Positions 17,150 through 27,918 of a stretch of DNA of 64,000 nt are shown in pieces. A program made the position numbers and the translations under genes. The stretch is from Flavobacterium sp. M31R6 (GTDB lineage Bacteria > Bacteroidota > Bacteroidia > Flavobacteriales > Flavobacteriaceae): assembly GCF_013284035.1 (NCBI RefSeq), contig NZ_CP054141.1:3534001-3598000 (forward strand). The letters are read 5' to 3'. The notes under the pieces were generated by a model, which was not told where the DNA came from, searched no databases, and saw only the letters and a list, made by a program, of their open reading frames with translations. Every line of letters starts with the position of its first letter. The first letter of the stretch is position 1.

Positions 17150-18256
17150 ATGAAAAGATTCATCGGTTTTGTAACAAAAGAATTCTACCATATTTTTAGG
17201 GACAAACGAACTATGTTTATCCTTTTCGGGATGCCTTTGGTTCAAATTATGTTATTTGGATTTGCCATTACCAATGAAATTAACAATGTCAATATCGCTA
17301 TTTTCGACCAATCCAAAGACAGCGAAACCCAACAAATAATCAATAAAATAAGTGCTTCCAAGCATTTTAAAATCGTGAACCAAATCACGTACGAAGCCCA
17401 AATAGAAAGTGTTTTCCGAACTGGAAAAGTCAAAGCTGTTTTGGTGTTCGAAAAAAATTTTATCCAAAACCTACAAAACAAAAAGAACTCCAAAGTACAA
17501 GTCATCACAGATGCCACCGACCCGAATATGGCCAATACCATCACCAATTACATCAATGCCATTTTGCAAAACTATTCGCTGGAAGCCAATGCAAATAGCA
17601 AACCCATTTATCAAATTCAAACCCAAACACAACTGTATTACAACCCAGAACTTAAGAGTGTCTTCACTTTTGTACCCGGCGTGATGACTGTAATTTTGAT
17701 GCTAGTTTCGGCTATGATGACCTCTATTTCTATCACACGGGAAAAAGAAATGGGCACTATGGAAGTGCTTTTGGTTTCGCCAATAAAACCCTTTCAAGTG
17801 GTAATTGGAAAAGTGTTTCCGTATATTTTTCTGTCCATAATCAATGCAACCATCATCTTGCTTTTAGGTGTTTTTGTCTTCGAAATGCCCATTGAAGGCA
17901 GTCTTTTTCTATTAGCATTAGAAAGTATATTATTCATCATCACGGCACTATCGTTAGGAATTTTAATCTCGACCATTGCCCAATCGCAACAAACCGCCAT
18001 GATGTTTTCCTTAGCAGGATTAATGCTCCCAGTAATCATCCTGTCGGGATTCATCTTCCCCATTTCGAGTATGCCGCTGCCGCTACAAATCATCAGCAAC
18101 ATCATCCCGGCCAAGTGGTTCATCATTATCATCAAAGCCATCATGCTCAAAGGAGCCACCATATATACGATCTGGAAAGAAACCTTAATATTGATAGGAA
18201 TGACGGTGTTTTTTATCGCAATAAGCATCAAGAAATATAAGATCAGACTGGAATAA
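17150..18256 (+). CDS. ABC-2 type permease 1
   Basis: The 368-residue protein has one N-terminal membrane helix (about 20-42), a large extracytoplasmic domain and five C-terminal helices (from about 175). This layout is that of the ABC-2 permeases YbhS/YbhR. The motif REKEMGTMEVLLVSPI precedes the third helix. It pairs with the permease that follows to form the membrane channel of the drug- or lipid-type exporter. Confidence 0.9.
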   Translation: MKRFIGFVTKEFYHIFRDKRTMFILFGMPLVQIMLFGFAITNEINNVNIAIFDQSKDSETQQIINKISASKHFKIVNQITYEAQIESVFRTGKVKAVLVFEKNFIQNLQNKKNSKVQVITDATDPNMANTITNYINAILQNYSLEANANSKPIYQIQTQTQLYYNPELKSVFTFVPGVMTVILMLVSAMMTSISITREKEMGTMEVLLVSPIKPFQVVIGKVFPYIFLSIINATIILLLGVFVFEMPIEGSLFLLALESILFIITALSLGILISTIAQSQQTAMMFSLAGLMLPVIILSGFIFPISSMPLPLQIISNIIPAKWFIIIIKAIMLKGATIYTIWKETLILIGMTVFFIAISIKKYKIRLE

Positions 18257-18340
18257 ATCACAATTTCAATGGTAATCAAAATAAAAAAATCCATATAAAT
18301 CTGTGTCATCTGTGTGCCAATAACATAAGCGATAAAAAAC

Positions 18341-19465
18341 ATGAAAACAATCCTATTCATCATCCAAAAAGAATTCAAGCAAATCTTTAGAAACAAAGGA
18401 ATGTTGCCTATCATATTTGTTTTACCGTTAATTCAATTATTAATCTTGTCCAACGCCGCCAGCTTTGAAATCCAAAATATCAAGTTCTCTTACATCGATC
18501 ACGACCATTCCGCTGCTTCCAGGGAACTCATCAGTAAATTTCAAGCTTCAAAATCATTCCTAATTGTAAACCAGTTCAATACCAAACAAGAAGCCAACCT
18601 CGAAATGCAAAAAGGGAATGTAGATATTATCCTCGAAATCCCCACACAATTCGAACGTAACCTCATCACTGATAAAACCACCACACTCTCCGTAAGTATA
18701 AATGCCATCGATGGAGCATCCGCCGGAGTAGAAAACGTCTATATTTCGCAAATCATTGGAACTTACAATCAAAAAATTCAAAGCCAACTTTTGCAATACA
18801 AGGATGATTCCTTTGTAGCGCCACAAAACATAATCACCATCCCTTCCTTTTGGTACAACAACACCCTGAATTACAAAACCTACATGGTGCCCGGAATTTT
18901 GGTATTATTAGTCACTATGATAACTCTTTTCCTTTCGGCCATGAATATTGTTCGGGAAAAGGAACTAGGCACTTTGGAACAAATCAATGTAACTCCCATT
19001 CAGAAACATCAATTTATAATTGGCAAACTATTTCCTTTTTGGATACTCGGTTTAGTGATTTTAACAGTGGGCTTACTCATTGCCAAACTCGTTTTCAATG
19101 TTCCCATGTTAGGTAATTTGGGATTAATTTATGGATTTACAGCGGTGTATTTATTGCTCATACTTGGCATGGGATTGTTTATCTCCAATCACAGCGATAC
19201 CCAGCAACAGGCAATGTTCATTTCTTGGTTTTTTATGGTCATTTTTATTTTGATGAGCGGCCTATTTACCCCAATAGAAAGTATGCCACAATGGGCACAA
19301 AACATTACATTATTCAACCCGATTCGGTATTTTGTCGAAATAGTTAGAATGGTGATGCTCAAAGGAGCTACGTTTTCAGATATCACAACTCAATTTTTTA
19401 TCATAACAACTTATGCTGTAGTTTTGAATACTCTTGCCGTATTGAGTTATAAAAAAGTTAATTAA
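18341..19465 (+). CDS. ABC-2 type permease 2
   Basis: The 374-residue protein has the same plan as permease 1 and related sequence (REKELGTLEQINVTPIQ), pointing to an old duplication. It is the last gene of the TetR-controlled exporter. An 84 bp spacer separates the two permeases and holds a CTGTGTCATCTGTGTG-type repeat. The substrate cannot be told from sequence. Confidence 0.9.
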   Translation: MKTILFIIQKEFKQIFRNKGMLPIIFVLPLIQLLILSNAASFEIQNIKFSYIDHDHSAASRELISKFQASKSFLIVNQFNTKQEANLEMQKGNVDIILEIPTQFERNLITDKTTTLSVSINAIDGASAGVENVYISQIIGTYNQKIQSQLLQYKDDSFVAPQNIITIPSFWYNNTLNYKTYMVPGILVLLVTMITLFLSAMNIVREKELGTLEQINVTPIQKHQFIIGKLFPFWILGLVILTVGLLIAKLVFNVPMLGNLGLIYGFTAVYLLLILGMGLFISNHSDTQQQAMFISWFFMVIFILMSGLFTPIESMPQWAQNITLFNPIRYFVEIVRMVMLKGATFSDITTQFFIITTYAVVLNTLAVLSYKKVN

Positions 19466-19527
19466 TATCCGTGATTCAAAAAAAACAATAATTTTGACTC
19501 ATCATTAAAATCAAAAAACCAAAAATT

Positions 19528-19704
19528 ATGAAAAACCTAATCACAGTTTTGGCAGTAGCACTTTTTTCGGCAGGTATGAATGCAAGCGCTCAAGAAACAA
19601 AACCAAAAGAAACCCCTAAAAAAGAATGTACCGCTAAAGAAAAAAAGGCGTGCGACAAATCCAAAAAATCTTGCTGCACAGCAAAATCTGAAAAGAAAAT
19701 GTAA
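19528..19704 (+). CDS. Secreted Lys/Cys-rich 58-residue peptide
   Basis: A short frame starts at ATG 19528. It codes for a clear signal peptide of about 21 residues (MKNLITVLAVALFSAGMNAS, then AQ) and a mature part of about 37 residues that is mostly Lys, Glu, Thr and Ala with four cysteines in C-x7-C-x6-CC order. A strong terminator follows. I recognise no family. The cysteines and charge would suit metal binding in the periplasm, but that is a guess. Confidence 0.72.
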   Translation: MKNLITVLAVALFSAGMNASAQETKPKETPKKECTAKEKKACDKSKKSCCTAKSEKKM

Positions 19705-19725
19705 TGTAATTAATTTATAATACCC

Positions 19726-19762
19726 TAAAAGAGTGTTTGTTTATTCAAGCACTCTTTTTTTA
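19726..19762 (+). terminator. Intrinsic terminator after the secreted peptide gene
   Basis: The stem AAAAGAGTG-TTG / CAAGCACTCTTTT with a short AT loop runs into a T tract, 22 bp after the stop. Confidence 0.85.
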
Positions 19763-19805
19763 TGCAAAAAACTAATTTTACAGGCAATCTATTATTAAAA
19801 ATCCC

Positions 19806-19836
19806 TTTGCTCCTATTTTATAATTCTATATTTTTG
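19806..19836 (+). promoter_or_regulatory. Promoter of the octahaem cytochrome gene
   Basis: TTTG at 19806-19809 and TATTTTTG at 19829-19836 are 19 bp apart, the usual Bacteroidota -33/-7 spacing. The ATG follows 16 bp later, so the leader is very short. Confidence 0.65.
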
Positions 19837-19852
19837 AGAAAACATATTCTTC

Positions 19853-22096
19853 ATGCTCAAAAAATCATCTATTGTCGTAGCAATTCTTCTTATTCTCTTT
19901 GCCATTTTTAGAGTTTTTATTGTAGACAGTTGCAGTTCAAAAGATACAGAATATAGCGAAGTTCTCTCAGACAACAATGCTTATGTGGGCGATAAATCTT
20001 GTGTAAAATGTCATACCGCCGAGCATCATCAATGGAAACAATCCGACCATTATATGTCAATGCTTCCCGCTAATGATTCGACTGTAAAAGGAGATTTCAA
20101 CAATGTGACTTTCACTGCGGATGGCATCACCAGTAAATTCTATAAAAAAGGGTCCAAATTTTTCATTAATACCGAAGGAAGTGATGGTAAAAACCATGAC
20201 TTTGAAGTGAAATATATCTTTGGATACGAACCTTTGCAACAATATCTGGTTCAATTTCCAGGAGGAAGAATGCAAGTGCCTCGTGTGAGTTGGGATGTCA
20301 ACAAAAAAAGATGGTTCAACCAATATGCAGGCCAAAAAATACCTTCACACGATTGGTTACATTGGACAGGAAACGCCCAAAACTGGAATACCATGTGCGC
20401 AACTTGCCATTCGACGAACTTACATAAAAATTACGACACCAAAACAGACACTTATAAAACGAGTTATAGCATCATCAATGTTAGCTGCGAAAGTTGCCAT
20501 GGAGCAGGACAAAAACATTTGGGATACATTAATAGTTCCGATTATAAATCAGGAGATAAGGTAACCGGCAGTTTTATGAAATTAGGTAAAAATTCTGGGC
20601 AATTGGAACAAATAAACACCTGTGCTCCTTGTCATGCCCGCGTATCCGAGATCAGTCCTAAACACATCGACAGCAAAGAAATCATGGATAATTACATTCC
20701 GCAAATTCCAGATACTGAGTATTTCCAAGCCGACGGACAGGTCGATGACGAAGATTATATTTATACTTCTTTTTTACAAAGTAAAATGTACAGTAAAGGG
20801 GTAAAATGCAGTAATTGTCACAATCCACACAGTACAAAATTGAAACACATCGATAATCAAACGTGTGTGCAATGCCATATTCCAAAAAAATATGACACTT
20901 CAAAACACACTTTTCATACAGCAGGTTCAAAAGGTTCACTTTGCGTAAATTGTCATATGCCCGGAAAAATATACATGGGTAATGATTTACGCCACGACCA
21001 TAGTTTTAGAGTGCCCAGACCCGATCTTTCTGTGAAATACGGAACTCCAAATGCGTGCAGCAACTGTCATAAAGATAAATCCGAAAAAGATTTGGCAACC
21101 GCTGTCGTAAAATGGTTTGGCCCAAATCGGAAATACCATTTTGCCGATGATTTGATACCAGGGAGTCAATTGGACGCCAATAGCGAACCACATTTAATCC
21201 AATTGATCAATACCAAAACCACTCCAAATATGATCAAAGCCACTGCGGCTTTCTACTTGGGTAGCTTCAACACACAAGCGAGTTTAAATACGTTATTATC
21301 CTGCTTAAATCATAATGATGCCCAAGTTCGCTATAGAGCTTTACGCAGTTTGTCTAGTTTTCCTCCAAACAGTTGGATTGAGAATGTTGGACCTTTATTA
21401 TCGGATAAAGTGAGAGCGGTTCGTATCGCAGCGGCTGATCTTTTTGTGAGTTTGCCGAAAGACCAAATTCCAAGTCAATACACTAGTACTTTTGAATCCG
21501 CAAATAAAGAATTGGTTAGTTATCTTCGTTATCAAACAGACTTTTCTGTTGGAAATGTGATGCTTGCTGATTATTATCTAAAGATTCAAGACTATGCTAA
21601 TGCCGAATCTTTTTATCTAAAAGGCCTTAAAAAAGACAATAAGATAAATTACGCCTTGCTTAATTTATCCTCTTTGTACAATGCAGTTGGAAAAAATGAT
21701 GCTTCGTTGCAAGTATTACAAAAAGCACTAAAAAATGACCCCAACAACGAACGCATTTATTACAATTTGGCATTGCTTTATAATGAAATGAACAATACTA
21801 TTGCGGCCGAAAGCTCTTTTGCGAAGGCAATATCCTTAAAATCGCAAAATCCAAGAGTGTATTATAATTATGGTTTGATGCTGAATGCCAAGAAAAAGTT
21901 CAAAGAAGCCGAAGCTGTTCTGCAAAAAGGAATTGCCATAAACCCTGATACACCCGATTTATATTATGCACTTACTTTTGTGTACATCCAAACCGGGAAC
22001 CAAGCAAAAGCCCAGCAAACGGCTTTTCGATTAAAGCAGATGGATCCAAGTAATCCAAATTATCAGGAATTGTTTAAAAATTTGGGATTGCAATAA
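19853..22096 (+). CDS. Octahaem cytochrome c with HEAT-like and TPR domains
   Basis: The 747-residue protein has an N-terminal membrane anchor or signal (about 5-25). Eight CxxCH motifs follow in the first ~410 residues (CVKCH, CATCH, CESCH, CAPCH, CSNCH, CVQCH, CVNCH, CSNCH). A helical repeat stretch of HEAT type spans about 440-540, and tetratricopeptide repeats run from about 560 to the end. The haem part resembles cytochrome c-554-like multihaem proteins. The repeats suggest docking to partner proteins in the periplasm. It stands alone with its own promoter. The redox substrate is unknown. Confidence 0.88.
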   Translation: MLKKSSIVVAILLILFAIFRVFIVDSCSSKDTEYSEVLSDNNAYVGDKSCVKCHTAEHHQWKQSDHYMSMLPANDSTVKGDFNNVTFTADGITSKFYKKGSKFFINTEGSDGKNHDFEVKYIFGYEPLQQYLVQFPGGRMQVPRVSWDVNKKRWFNQYAGQKIPSHDWLHWTGNAQNWNTMCATCHSTNLHKNYDTKTDTYKTSYSIINVSCESCHGAGQKHLGYINSSDYKSGDKVTGSFMKLGKNSGQLEQINTCAPCHARVSEISPKHIDSKEIMDNYIPQIPDTEYFQADGQVDDEDYIYTSFLQSKMYSKGVKCSNCHNPHSTKLKHIDNQTCVQCHIPKKYDTSKHTFHTAGSKGSLCVNCHMPGKIYMGNDLRHDHSFRVPRPDLSVKYGTPNACSNCHKDKSEKDLATAVVKWFGPNRKYHFADDLIPGSQLDANSEPHLIQLINTKTTPNMIKATAAFYLGSFNTQASLNTLLSCLNHNDAQVRYRALRSLSSFPPNSWIENVGPLLSDKVRAVRIAAADLFVSLPKDQIPSQYTSTFESANKELVSYLRYQTDFSVGNVMLADYYLKIQDYANAESFYLKGLKKDNKINYALLNLSSLYNAVGKNDASLQVLQKALKNDPNNERIYYNLALLYNEMNNTIAAESSFAKAISLKSQNPRVYYNYGLMLNAKKKFKEAEAVLQKGIAINPDTPDLYYALTFVYIQTGNQAKAQQTAFRLKQMDPSNPNYQELFKNLGLQ

Positions 22097-22124
22097 TAAA
22101 ACAATTAAAATACCTTTAGACAAC

Positions 22125-25100
22125 CTATGACAATTGCTTTTTGGGCAGCCATTTATGAAGTATAACATCCAGATCATCTTCGGTTATTGGTTTGGAAACA
22201 TAATCATTCATTCCAAACTCTAGGCATTTATCTTTTTCACCTACCATGATTCCTGCTGTTAATGCGATAATGGGAATTTTTTCTCCTTTTTTATGGCTTC
22301 GAATTTCAACAGTGGCGTCATATCCATTTTTAATAGGCATTTGGATGTCCATCAAAATCAAATCGGGATTATTGATTTCAAATTGCTCCACCCCTTCCTG
22401 TCCGTCTATGGCTTCCAAAATAATGGCATTCGGAATAATTCTTTTGACTAATGTTTTGGCCAAGAACATATTTATTTTGTTGTCTTCCACAATCAAAATA
22501 CGCAGTGCATCCAAATTATTTGTACTTGGAACCTTTCGAATTGTCTTATGGGGCATCAATTCGACAAAAGTATCTTTAAGAGGTTGCGCTTTTTTAAATT
22601 TAACAAAAAAGAAAAAATCACTACCATCACCATATTTACTTTTCAGTTGCAAATTACTATTCATTAATTCAAGAAGCAAATTAGAAATAGCCAAGCCTAA
22701 GCCAGTTCCTCCAAATTTTCTTGAAGTTGCGCTGTCTTCCTGTACAAAAGAATTGAAAATTTTCTTTTGATTGTATTGCTTGATTCCAATTCCGGTATCT
22801 TTAATTGAAAATTTTATGGTAGCATTTTTTTTGCCTCCTTTTACTTGATCAACATCCAAATGAATATGTCCAAAAGAGGTGAATTTTAAGGCATTACTAA
22901 TTAAATTCACTAATATTTGTTTCAATCGAATCGAATCTGCATATATGTATTGTGGTACGCATTCTTCAATAGTTAGTGATAAAGCAATGTTCTTAATATT
23001 GGCCTGATGTTTAAACAAATCAATGACTTGGTGCAACAGCCTAAAAAGATCAATATCCTCTAAATGTAATTCCAATTTACCGGATTCAATTTTGGAGAAA
23101 TCAAGTATGTCGTTGATGATTTCCATTAGTGAATTTGCAGAAACATTCACTGTGGACATGTATTCCAACTGATTTTTTTCGAGATCGGTTTTCATCAATA
23201 AATCGGTAAAACCAACGATACCGTTTAATGGAGTTCGGATCTCGTGACTCATATTGGACAAAAAATCTGATTTTGCCTTATTTGCTTCCTCGGCCTGAAT
23301 TTTTGCTTTTTTAAGTTCTTTATTGGTTTGTTTTAATTGCTCATTGATTTCTTCGTATTCAATGTATTTTACATATAAATCTTTTTCGCTTTCTTCCGCT
23401 TTTTCTTTGGCACGTATCAATTCCAATTCCAACAATTTATGGTCAGTTATGTCCCGAATAGTTCCAACAACAACGGAAGGATTGTTATCTTCATCCCATT
23501 TTAAAGTTCCAATTCCATGCAGCCAGCGTTCGGCCCTATCGTTTACCCGTATGATTTTGTATTCCTTGTCAAATGGTTTTCTCTTGTTTATGACTTCTTC
23601 TCGAAAATACGTCTCCAAGTTCTCCCTCCAGTCTGGATGCACCAAAGCCCTAAAAGATTCCTCATTCAAATCATAGTCAGCATCTATTCCTAAAATAGTG
23701 TTCAGTAAATCGGTTCTCGTCCATTTTCCCGTATGCATATTGATGCTGTAAGTTCCCAATTGTGCAATGATTTGCGTTTCTTTCAAAAAAAGTTCGCTTT
23801 CCTTTAATTTAATTTCGGCATTTTTTCTTTCAGTGTTATCGATAATACTGGCTCGTATCAACATTTTATTTTCAGCAGGCAAACGTACGAATCTAACATC
23901 ACAGAACAGAGTTTTACCCTCGCTGTCTAAGTTAATCCATTCAAAAGATGGTTTACCGCCAGCTATTGCCTCATTATACTTTTCATTTGCCATATCAACA
24001 GACAAACGGCCATTGGGTTGATATTCTGGACTCAAATTTCTAAGTTCCATTCCTAACAGCTCTTTTTCCGACATTTTAAATAAAGTCATTGCACTCTGAC
24101 TGACACTAACGAATTTTTTTTCTTCCAAATCGATAACTACAAGTGCTTCTGGTGCATTTTCTACCAATATCCTAAAACGTTCTTCCTTTTCTTTCAATGC
24201 CTCTATTGTTTGTATTCGCTCGGTCACATCTTTGACAAACAACAAAACTTGCTTTTCTGATAATTTAATAGCATCAATAGACCAACAACGTATTGATCCT
24301 TTTTCATGCACAAAAGGAACTATATCGTTTGAAGTTCCTTGCAAAAAAAGGGTTTTAAAAATACACTCAATGCTTTTTTGAGCATTTGTAGGTGTTAAAT
24401 CATAAAGTGTTTTTTTTAATAATTTATTTTTGGAGTAACCCGTTATTTTTGTAGCTGCAGGATTTACTTCCAAGAAAGCCCCTTCTTTATTTACTACTAT
24501 TACGCCATCTGGCGCATTCTCCACATAGTTTCTAAATTTGGCATTACTTTGTTGCTCTCTCTCTTTCTCTTTAATAGCCGACACTTCTTTCTCTTTAGCC
24601 AAAATTTCACTCTCAATTCGCTTTTTTTCGGTTATGTCTTGAGCAACTCCTCTCAAAATAATAGTTTCTCCTTTATCGTTCAGAATTGGAATTCCAGTAC
24701 CGTAAACCCATTTGAAACGGTTGTCGGGAAAGAGTAGTTTATGGGTAATTTCATAAGGCAATTTTGTTCTGACTGATTCACTTATTTTTTCATTGATAAT
24801 CGCTTTATCTTCCTCTGAAAAATGGTTTAGATATAGTTGATATAAGTTTTCATTAGTGTCATTGGGAATCTCAAAAATACGATACAATTCTTTGGACCAA
24901 GTCAGTTCTTGCGTTTTTAAATTAAATTCCCAGCTTCCTATTTTGGCAATTTTCTGAGCATCATTTAATGAGTTTTCACTAGCAATTAGTTGCTCTTGAA
25001 TATTTCTAATTTCAGTGATGTCTCGTCCAATGGAATAAACGAGATTTTTTGAAGGATTTATAATGGATGTCCATTGAACAGATAAGATTTCTCCTTTTTT

Positions 25101-25436
25101 TGAAATGATTCTATTTTCAAAAATTACTGAAGTCTTTCCATTTAAAAGTTCTTGAAGTGCTTCCCTTGTTTTGGCAACATCTTCAGGATAAATGTATTTG
25201 ATATAGCTATTCAATAATAACTCTCTTTTGGAATAGCCTAATTTTTTAATAAATACAAGATTGAATTCCTTGAAATAACTATTTAAATCTGAAACACAAA
25301 TGAAATCTGAAGTTTCTCTGGTAAAAAATTCAAAATTAGCAATCGAATCAATTTTCTTTTGTAATAGCGAAATCTTATTCTCTTGTTTTTTTATTTTTTG
25401 CAGTAATTCTTCAATAGATGGTATAGTTTCTTTCAT
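22125..25436 (-). CDS. Cytoplasmic hybrid histidine kinase with several PAS domains
   Basis: Start placed at 25436 ([14 protein letters not shown]), because the paralogue downstream begins with the same coiled-coil segment; the upstream TTG extension is unlike it. The product has 1103 residues. After a short coiled coil come about five PAS/PAC modules (to ~660). A HisKA domain follows with the phospho-His near residue 731 in [11 protein letters not shown], then an HATPase domain, and a C-terminal receiver whose Asp lies near 1028 in LILMDIQMP. No membrane helices are visible. It should sense soluble or redox signals. No DNA-binding output is encoded next to it. Confidence 0.9.
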   Translation of the reverse strand: MKETIPSIEELLQKIKKQENKISLLQKKIDSIANFEFFTRETSDFICVSDLNSYFKEFNLVFIKKLGYSKRELLLNSYIKYIYPEDVAKTREALQELLNGKTSVIFENRIISKKGEILSVQWTSIINPSKNLVYSIGRDITEIRNIQEQLIASENSLNDAQKIAKIGSWEFNLKTQELTWSKELYRIFEIPNDTNENLYQLYLNHFSEEDKAIINEKISESVRTKLPYEITHKLLFPDNRFKWVYGTGIPILNDKGETIILRGVAQDITEKKRIESEILAKEKEVSAIKEKEREQQSNAKFRNYVENAPDGVIVVNKEGAFLEVNPAATKITGYSKNKLLKKTLYDLTPTNAQKSIECIFKTLFLQGTSNDIVPFVHEKGSIRCWSIDAIKLSEKQVLLFVKDVTERIQTIEALKEKEERFRILVENAPEALVVIDLEEKKFVSVSQSAMTLFKMSEKELLGMELRNLSPEYQPNGRLSVDMANEKYNEAIAGGKPSFEWINLDSEGKTLFCDVRFVRLPAENKMLIRASIIDNTERKNAEIKLKESELFLKETQIIAQLGTYSINMHTGKWTRTDLLNTILGIDADYDLNEESFRALVHPDWRENLETYFREEVINKRKPFDKEYKIIRVNDRAERWLHGIGTLKWDEDNNPSVVVGTIRDITDHKLLELELIRAKEKAEESEKDLYVKYIEYEEINEQLKQTNKELKKAKIQAEEANKAKSDFLSNMSHEIRTPLNGIVGFTDLLMKTDLEKNQLEYMSTVNVSANSLMEIINDILDFSKIESGKLELHLEDIDLFRLLHQVIDLFKHQANIKNIALSLTIEECVPQYIYADSIRLKQILVNLISNALKFTSFGHIHLDVDQVKGGKKNATIKFSIKDTGIGIKQYNQKKIFNSFVQEDSATSRKFGGTGLGLAISNLLLELMNSNLQLKSKYGDGSDFFFFVKFKKAQPLKDTFVELMPHKTIRKVPSTNNLDALRILIVEDNKINMFLAKTLVKRIIPNAIILEAIDGQEGVEQFEINNPDLILMDIQMPIKNGYDATVEIRSHKKGEKIPIIALTAGIMVGEKDKCLEFGMNDYVSKPITEDDLDVILHKWLPKKQLS

Positions 25437-25564
25437 AATCTCAAAACAAAATTGAATTAGTAGACAAAACCAAATGACAAAAAACACAAAACTAAAGATA
25501 TAAAATTTATATCACATAATGTACTAATAGATAAACAATTACAAAACTGCCAACACATTAGGAC

Positions 25565-25606
25565 AAAAAAAAAATCTTCCTTCACTATTTTCAGAAAAGA
25601 AGATTT
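25565..25606 (-). terminator. Intrinsic terminator of the second hybrid kinase
   Basis: The minus strand reads AAATCTTC and GAAGATTT as stem arms around a 19-base loop and then a T run of about ten. It lies 50 bp after the stop. Confidence 0.7.
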
Positions 25607-25656
25607 ATTATTACTAAGAAAATATTTTCAAAAGAAAGAAATGATAACTATTTAGA

Positions 25657-27672
25657 CTAATTATTCAACCATTTTAATAATACTTTTTCCAAATCGGATT
25701 GAATAATAGGCTTTGTAATATAATCAGACATTCCGTGTTCCATACACTTTTCTTTTTCTCCGTTCAAAACTCCAGCCGTTAAGGCAATTACAGGTATATG
25801 CTTGGTGTTTTCTGATTTTCTGATTTCTAAAGTAGCATCATAGCCATTTTGAATTGGCATTTGAATGTCCATTAAAATTAAGTCCGGTAAATTTTCTTCT
25901 GCCAAGACCACTGCATCGTAGCCATTTGTGGCTTCTAGTAGATCACAATTTTTTATAATTTTACGTACCAACGTTTTAGCCAAAAGCATGTTTATTTTAT
26001 TGTCTTCAGCAATTAACACCTTGAAATTATTGAGTGAATTTGACAAATGCGAAGTCACATTTGAAATCAAATTATCTTTAACCGATAAATCATTTGTCTC
26101 GGAAAGTATTTTCTCAAAAGCAACCGTGAAAAAGAATTCGCTTCCCGCTCCATAAGCACTGATTAATTGCAGTTCACTATTTTTTAATGCTAAAAGTTGA
26201 CTTGAAATCGCCAATCCCAGCCCTGTTCCTCCATATTTTCTGGTAGTGGTATTATCGGCTTGAATGAATGATTGAAAAATTTTCTTTTGATTATGGTCTT
26301 TAATTCCAATTCCCGTGTCTATTACCGAAAACTTAATTTTTGAAATCGTTTTGTCCTTTTCAACTTGAGTTACTTTCAATTTTATGTGACCCGAAAAGGT
26401 AAATTTCATCGAATTACTTAGCAAATTCACTAGTATCTGCTTTAATCGAAAAGAATCGCCATTGATGTATTTCGGCACATTGGGATCAATATCAAGCAAT
26501 AACTCAATTTTTTTGTGATTGGCTTCGTATTTGAATAAATTGATAATTTGATTTGACAATTGAATAATATCAATTTTCTCAGTACTCAATTCCAGTTTAC
26601 CTGACTCAATTTTTGAAAAGTCCAAAATGTTATTTATAATTTCCATCAAAGTATTGGCCGATTCATTCACTGTTTTGAGATATTCCAATTGGTCATTATC
26701 AAATTTTGTCTTCAATAACAGATCCGTAAAACCAACTATCCCGTTAAGTGGCGTACGTATTTCATGACTCATATTGGCCAAGAAATCCGACTTGGCTTTA
26801 TTGGCTGCTTCGGCTTTCTCTTTGGCCTTGATAGTATCATCAATTTGCTTTTTTTGGGTAATATCCTGAACCACACCTTTTAATGCCACTACATTATTAT
26901 TCTTATCCATTATGGGAACTCCACTGCAAAAAACCCATTTTGTTTTTTGATCTGTTAAAACAATTCGATGCTCCATTTCATATGGTACCTTATTTGAAAT
27001 GGTATTATATACATTTTTATTTAAGTTCTCTGCGTCCTCGGGTAAAAAACAGGATAAATATTTGGCATATAACTCCGAATCATTAGGGAAATTCTCTATT
27101 TCGAATATTTCATATAATTCATTGGACCAATTTAATTCTTGAGTCACTAAATTAAAATCCCAACTTCCTATTTTTGCAATTTTCTGAGCTTCATTAAGTG
27201 ATTTTTCACTGGATAAAAGTTTTTCCTGTGTTTTTCTAATCTCTGTTACATCTCGAGCTATAGCATAAACTAAATTATTGGCGGTATGCAAATTGGCTTT
27301 CCATTGTAAACAAACCGATTCTCCATTTTTTTTTATATATCTATTTTCAAAATCGACTGTAGGATTGTTTTTGGTCAAATTTCGAACTTCTTCTAAAGTT
27401 TTATCTAAATCATCAGGATGTACAAATTCAAGAAAAGGTCTTGATAATAATTCTTCCTTTGAATAGCCTAAGGTTTTGACAAATTCATCATTGACTACTT
27501 TGTAATAAGCATTAGTATCGGCGATGCAAACTAAATCCGGGGACTCTTTTACGAAATATTCAAAATTGGTTATAGCAAACTTTTCATCATTTAACTTTTT
27601 AATTAGCAATTCTTGCGCCTCAACTTTTTGGAGTAATTCATCATATGTAAACTCCTTTTTCGTCTTTTCCAT
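25657..27672 (-). CDS. Cytoplasmic hybrid histidine kinase, paralogue of the preceding one
   Basis: The 671-residue protein has a coiled-coil start, two PAS/PAC modules (~30-275), HisKA with the phospho-His near 302 in [11 protein letters not shown], an HATPase domain and a receiver with Asp near 600 in LILMDIQMP. Its N-terminal PAS pair and the whole kinase-receiver part closely track the larger neighbour, which has extra PAS modules in between. The two genes are tandem, same-strand duplicates, each apparently transcribed on its own. Neither has membrane segments. Confidence 0.9.
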   Translation of the reverse strand: MEKTKKEFTYDELLQKVEAQELLIKKLNDEKFAITNFEYFVKESPDLVCIADTNAYYKVVNDEFVKTLGYSKEELLSRPFLEFVHPDDLDKTLEEVRNLTKNNPTVDFENRYIKKNGESVCLQWKANLHTANNLVYAIARDVTEIRKTQEKLLSSEKSLNEAQKIAKIGSWDFNLVTQELNWSNELYEIFEIENFPNDSELYAKYLSCFLPEDAENLNKNVYNTISNKVPYEMEHRIVLTDQKTKWVFCSGVPIMDKNNNVVALKGVVQDITQKKQIDDTIKAKEKAEAANKAKSDFLANMSHEIRTPLNGIVGFTDLLLKTKFDNDQLEYLKTVNESANTLMEIINNILDFSKIESGKLELSTEKIDIIQLSNQIINLFKYEANHKKIELLLDIDPNVPKYINGDSFRLKQILVNLLSNSMKFTFSGHIKLKVTQVEKDKTISKIKFSVIDTGIGIKDHNQKKIFQSFIQADNTTTRKYGGTGLGLAISSQLLALKNSELQLISAYGAGSEFFFTVAFEKILSETNDLSVKDNLISNVTSHLSNSLNNFKVLIAEDNKINMLLAKTLVRKIIKNCDLLEATNGYDAVVLAEENLPDLILMDIQMPIQNGYDATLEIRKSENTKHIPVIALTAGVLNGEKEKCMEHGMSDYITKPIIQSDLEKVLLKWLNN

Positions 27673-27850
27673 TATTAGAAATTAAATAATTAATGTTTGC
27701 TATTACAAAATTTTTATAAATATAGCACAGTCTTTCAGAAAAAAAAATAACTGTTGATAAAACAAAAAAACATTTCAGTTAATTCATTTAAAAAGCATTG
27801 CTTTTGTTCACTCCATTCATTCCTTTTATTTTTTCATTTCTTGTGACTAC

Positions 27851-27895
27851 TGTGACAATTGTTACTGACTATCGCTTTTCATCATTCTAAATTTG
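27851..27895 (+). promoter_or_regulatory. CRP-like operator plus -7 box of the RND efflux operon
   Basis: GTGACAATTGTTAC at 27852-27865 (centre 27858.5) matches the boxes at 8152 and 9132. A perfect -7 element TAAATTTG is at 27888-27895, starting 29.5 bp from the centre, the same distance as in the other two promoters. No -33 TTG is present. Confidence 0.75.
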
Positions 27896-27918
27896 CCTCA
27901 TAATTAAGAAAACCAATT

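Noticed and set aside
17794..18414. 206-codon open frame on the minus strand
   Set aside because: It lies opposite the ABC-2 permease; its hydrophobicity mirrors the permease helices on the other strand.
22246..22770. 174-codon plus-strand frame
   Set aside because: It is antisense to the receiver and ATPase domains of the hybrid kinase and has no family features.
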